A stretch of DNA of 7,007 bases from Cyanobacteriota bacterium (GTDB lineage Bacteria > Cyanobacteriota > Cyanobacteriia > Leptolyngbyales > Leptolyngbyaceae): assembly GCA_027482985.1 (NCBI GenBank), contig JAIXVO010000335.1, forward strand, positions 1 to 7,007, written 5' to 3'. Both the position numbers and the translations under genes were made by a program. Numbering within the stretch: position 1 is the stretch's first letter; each line of letters opens with the position of its first letter. A model generated the notes under the pieces. It searched no databases and was not told the origin of the DNA. It saw only the letters and a list, made by a program, of their open reading frames with translations. Below, in pieces: positions 5,355 through 7,007 of this stretch.

Positions 5355-5966
5355 TTACTCTTGCCGAACCGTATCAGGCAGAGGGACGGCGGAAAGACCC
5401 GCGATCGCCTTCAGGTTTTGACCCCGAAGCAATTCCACAAAACTCAGTCCTCGCCGATTTTCAATGTCAGCTACGTTGGCGATCGCCGCCAGCAGATGGC
5501 GAGCCGCCTCAGTTTCGGTATATCCCCGCCGGAGTGCTACTTGAATTGCCGCTTCATCGGCATCTAGTTCCCGTTGCGTACTGTGGTTGGCTCGCCAGAT
5601 TTGCGTTCCCGCGATCGTGCTGAGGGCACCTGCTGCCACAATCCCCACCGGATCGGCCTGCATCGTTTCAATCACCGCGCCCACGAGGCCCAACAGCACC
5701 AACCCTTGCGACAGACTGGGACGAAACCACTTCACCCCAATCACCCAGCAAACCGTCCGCAACACGAGCAGATCGCGTTCCGACACAGGCAACTCATTCA
5801 GTAACTCAAAATTAATCCACACCGGGCGATTGGTCATCCAGGGTTGGGGAAATGGACTGTCAATCACGACCCGTTGTTCGGGTTTGCTGACCAGTTTCGT
5901 CAGCATCCGTCCCGACGCAGGCAACAAATCCATTAAGCGACGAATTTCCTGATCGTACCCATACAT
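5355..5966 (-). CDS. DUF3318-type cyanobacterial protein, M48-like without HExxH
   Basis: Starting at the ATG at 5966 gives 203 residues beginning MYGYDQEIRRLMDLLPASGR, a pattern I associate with the cyanobacterial DUF3318 family of unknown function. Residues ~85-125 hold two hydrophobic stretches (GLVLLGLVGAVIETM; VGIVAAGALSTIAGTQIW) that could be membrane-associated. The later segment RELDADEAAIQVALRRGYTE resembles the ExEAD region that supplies the third zinc ligand in M48 metalloproteases. However, the position expected for HExxH (ERDLLVLRTVCWVIG) has no histidine pair, so a catalytically dead relative is possible. This is inference from motif shape only. A longer TTG start at 5987 is unlikely. 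It lies 49 bp downstream of the exported proline-rich gene on the same strand and is probably co-transcribed with it. Confidence 0.78.
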   Translation of the reverse strand: MYGYDQEIRRLMDLLPASGRMLTKLVSKPEQRVVIDSPFPQPWMTNRPVWINFELLNELPVSERDLLVLRTVCWVIGVKWFRPSLSQGLVLLGLVGAVIETMQADPVGIVAAGALSTIAGTQIWRANHSTQRELDADEAAIQVALRRGYTETEAARHLLAAIANVADIENRRGLSFVELLRGQNLKAIAGLSAVPLPDTVRQE

Positions 5967-6015
5967 GATGCAGTCGCCCCATTGCAAATGAACTCATCAG
6001 CCTCCAGAATACCGC

Positions 6016-6735
6016 TTATTGGAGGGGTTCTAGGCTCGTTGCCAGCGCGGCTAGGGCACTTGGAACCTGGGCTTCCCCCGACTGGGTGGCCGCAATCAGT
6101 AACAGCAAGATGTACTGATTCGTCGGACGCACTAAAATCACCCCGCGGACAGATTGCGGATTGCCACCAATCGTCAGGGCACCCGTCCAATCCATGACCG
6201 CGCCGCCGCCTGCTTCTAACCGCGCCGGAGCTGGTTGAAATCCTTCGCCCCGCTGAAAAACCGTGGTGGCAATTTTGGCTAATCCTTCGCTGTTGTCATA
6301 TCCCGGCACCAACCCAATCGGGTTGCCCAGCGGTTGCGACTGCGGCACTACTGTATAGGCCAGCGCCCCATCCGGTGACTCAATCAGGACAGAACCCGCC
6401 AGCGGACTAACTTTGTAGTTTTTCAAGACCCCCACCTTAAACCGCCCATTGGGATCGGTATAGGGACTGCCCAAAGCAGCGGGCGGGGCACTGGAAGCGG
6501 GCGGGGCAACAGGCGGCGGACTCGCAGAAGGCGCGATCGGCACTGGCGGGAAGGGGGCTGGCGTTGCGGCTGACGGCCTGGTACCGGGTGATACTGGCAT
6601 TGGTGCAGCGATTGGACGAGGAGTCTGGGCTTGAGCCATCCTCCCGATCTCCAGCCCGCCAGAATGAGTAACGATCGCCACCACCGCGATCGCTATCCCC
6701 CCCAACCACCACCCAATCCATCGATTCCGCTTCAT
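6016..6735 (-). CDS. Exported protein: signal peptide, Pro/Ala-rich linker, PsbP/Mog1-like domain
   Basis: This 239-residue protein starts with a classic signal sequence: positively charged MKRNRW, a hydrophobic core (GGIAIAVVAIV), and a probable cleavage site after AQA near residue 36. It is therefore likely periplasmic, lumenal or anchored. Residues ~38-88 are an extreme Pro/Ala/Ser linker. The remaining ~150 residues begin YTDPNGRFKVGVL and end with a predicted strand-then-helix (QYILLLLIAAT, then SALAALATSLEPL), a pattern reminiscent of PsbP/Mog1-fold lumenal proteins. That assignment is inference and no named family is certain. I prefer the ATG at 6735 over an in-frame GTG at 6744, because AGGAG (6750-6746) lies 10 nt before the ATG but only 1 nt before the GTG. 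It is probably the first gene of an operon with the DUF3318-type gene. Confidence 0.82.
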   Translation of the reverse strand: MKRNRWIGWWLGGIAIAVVAIVTHSGGLEIGRMAQAQTPRPIAAPMPVSPGTRPSAATPAPFPPVPIAPSASPPPVAPPASSAPPAALGSPYTDPNGRFKVGVLKNYKVSPLAGSVLIESPDGALAYTVVPQSQPLGNPIGLVPGYDNSEGLAKIATTVFQRGEGFQPAPARLEAGGGAVMDWTGALTIGGNPQSVRGVILVRPTNQYILLLLIAATQSGEAQVPSALAALATSLEPLQ

Positions 6736-6745
6736 CTCACACACG

Positions 6746-6750
6746 CTCCT
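6746..6750 (-). promoter_or_regulatory. Ribosome binding site deciding the start of the exported protein
   Basis: AGGAG on the minus strand is 10 nt upstream of the ATG at 6735. Its position almost touching the alternative GTG at 6744 argues against that GTG. Confidence 0.6.
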
Positions 6751-6776
6751 AAGTTTCTATCTCTCCCGCAACCACC

Positions 6777-6930
6777 AGACGTACCCCCGGCACCGTCTCT
6801 CCAATTCTCGCCCTGACCAATTGCCTGGATAGACGTGCCAACGGCACCGTCTCTACCATCCTTCTCCATCCAATTCCCTGGACAAGACGTGCCAACGGCA
6901 ACGTCTCTACGATGATCCCCTTCCCCTTTC
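6777..6930. repeat. 54-bp tandem repeat, two full copies plus a partial third, hairpin core
   Basis: The units start at 6777, 6831 and 6885, exactly 54 bp apart. Each opens with a ~24-26 bp imperfect palindrome: AGACG, TGCC, a 3-nt loop, GGCA, one bulged base, CGTCT, then usually CTAC. The remainder of units 1 and 2 shares CCAATT-n-CCTGGA at the same offset, so the whole 54 bp is repeated, not just the core. Copy 3 diverges after its core and runs into the poly-C tail. The palindrome at 1782-1806 shares the ACGTCTCTAC arm. More copies may lie beyond the contig end. Confidence 0.8.
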
Positions 6931-6931
6931 T

Positions 6932-7007
6932 CCCCCCCCCCCCCCCCCCCCCCCCACCCCGCCCGCCCCCCGCCAGAGCGGCGGCCCCCCCGCCCCCGCG
7001 GCCCGGC
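6932..7007. other. Poly-C run and low-complexity G/C tail, probable sequencing or assembly artefact
   Basis: Twenty-four consecutive C residues (6932-6955) are followed by one A and ~50 bases made almost only of C and G. Such tails typically arise at contig ends from poly-G read artefacts of two-colour sequencing chemistry. I see no gene or genuine repeat in it and would not treat it as genomic sequence. Confidence 0.7.

Noticed and set aside
5338..5360. Hairpin GAGT-CAA / TTG-ACTC between the convergent genes
   Set aside because: It needs a 4-nt asymmetric bulge and has only 3-4 bp per segment with no T-run; too weak to call a terminator.
5587..5952. 121-codon plus-strand open frame
   Set aside because: Antisense to the DUF3318-type gene, Thr/Arg/Ser-rich without domain features and no ribosome binding site.
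5967..5987. Upstream TTG start adding 7 residues to the DUF3318-type protein
   Set aside because: Rare start codon, and the ATG at 5966 gives the expected short N-terminus before QEIRRLMDLLPASGR.
5858..5997. Short minus-strand frame from an ATG at 5997 with GGAGG just upstream
   Set aside because: The Shine-Dalgarno is good, but the frame is out of phase with the DUF3318-type protein and reads as low-complexity sequence ending inside that gene.
6777..6930. CRISPR-like pattern: ~26-bp palindromic repeats separated by ~28 bp
   Set aside because: The intervening segments are related to each other (shared CCAATT-n-CCTGGA), so they are part of a 54-bp tandem unit, not unique spacers, and no cas gene is near.

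Overview
This window looks like ordinary chromosomal DNA from a filamentous or Leptolyngbya/Oscillatoria-type cyanobacterium. The evidence is about fourteen perfect copies of the HIP1 octamer GCGATCGC in 7 kb, near-canonical proteins of cyanobacteria-restricted families (a DUF1825-type and a DUF3318-type protein), and heptanucleotide tandem repeats between genes. Genus-level placement is inference. Both ends look like contig ends. The first gene is cut at base 1, and the last ~75 bases are a C homopolymer plus low-complexity G/C sequence that is probably not genomic.

Layout, left to right. 1-1571 (+): C-terminal part of an EF-G-like translation factor paralog. 1572-1925: a 354-bp gap holding a purine-rich heptamer array, a strong intrinsic terminator, a short coding-looking minus-strand remnant, a palindrome, an inverted heptamer array and a homopyrimidine tract. 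1926-2513 (+): signal peptidase I (lepB), possibly on a leaderless transcript. 2514-2566: convergent gap with another heptamer array. 3511-2567 (-): a two-gene operon, a TM2/SHOCT membrane protein followed after 3 bp by a ComEA-like helix-hairpin-helix protein. 3512-3782: divergent intergenic region. 3783-4865 (+): J-domain protein with a TPR-like region. 4866-4984: hairpin and promoter. 4985-5308 (+): DUF1825-type protein. 5309-5354: convergent gap with a fourth heptamer array. 6735-5355 (-): probable operon of an exported proline-rich protein followed by a DUF3318-type protein. 6745-7007: 54-bp tandem repeats, then the poly-C tail.

The genes are mostly housekeeping (translation, protein export, a co-chaperone) or conserved cyanobacterial proteins of unknown function. 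No mobile element, CRISPR array, defence cluster, tRNA or rRNA is visible, and I see no convincing new multi-gene system. The points most worth a second look are: heptamer arrays starting 8-11 nt after three of the four plus-strand stop codons; the 54-bp tandem hairpin repeat; the M48-like but HExxH-less appearance of the DUF3318 protein; and the coding-looking remnant in the first intergenic gap.
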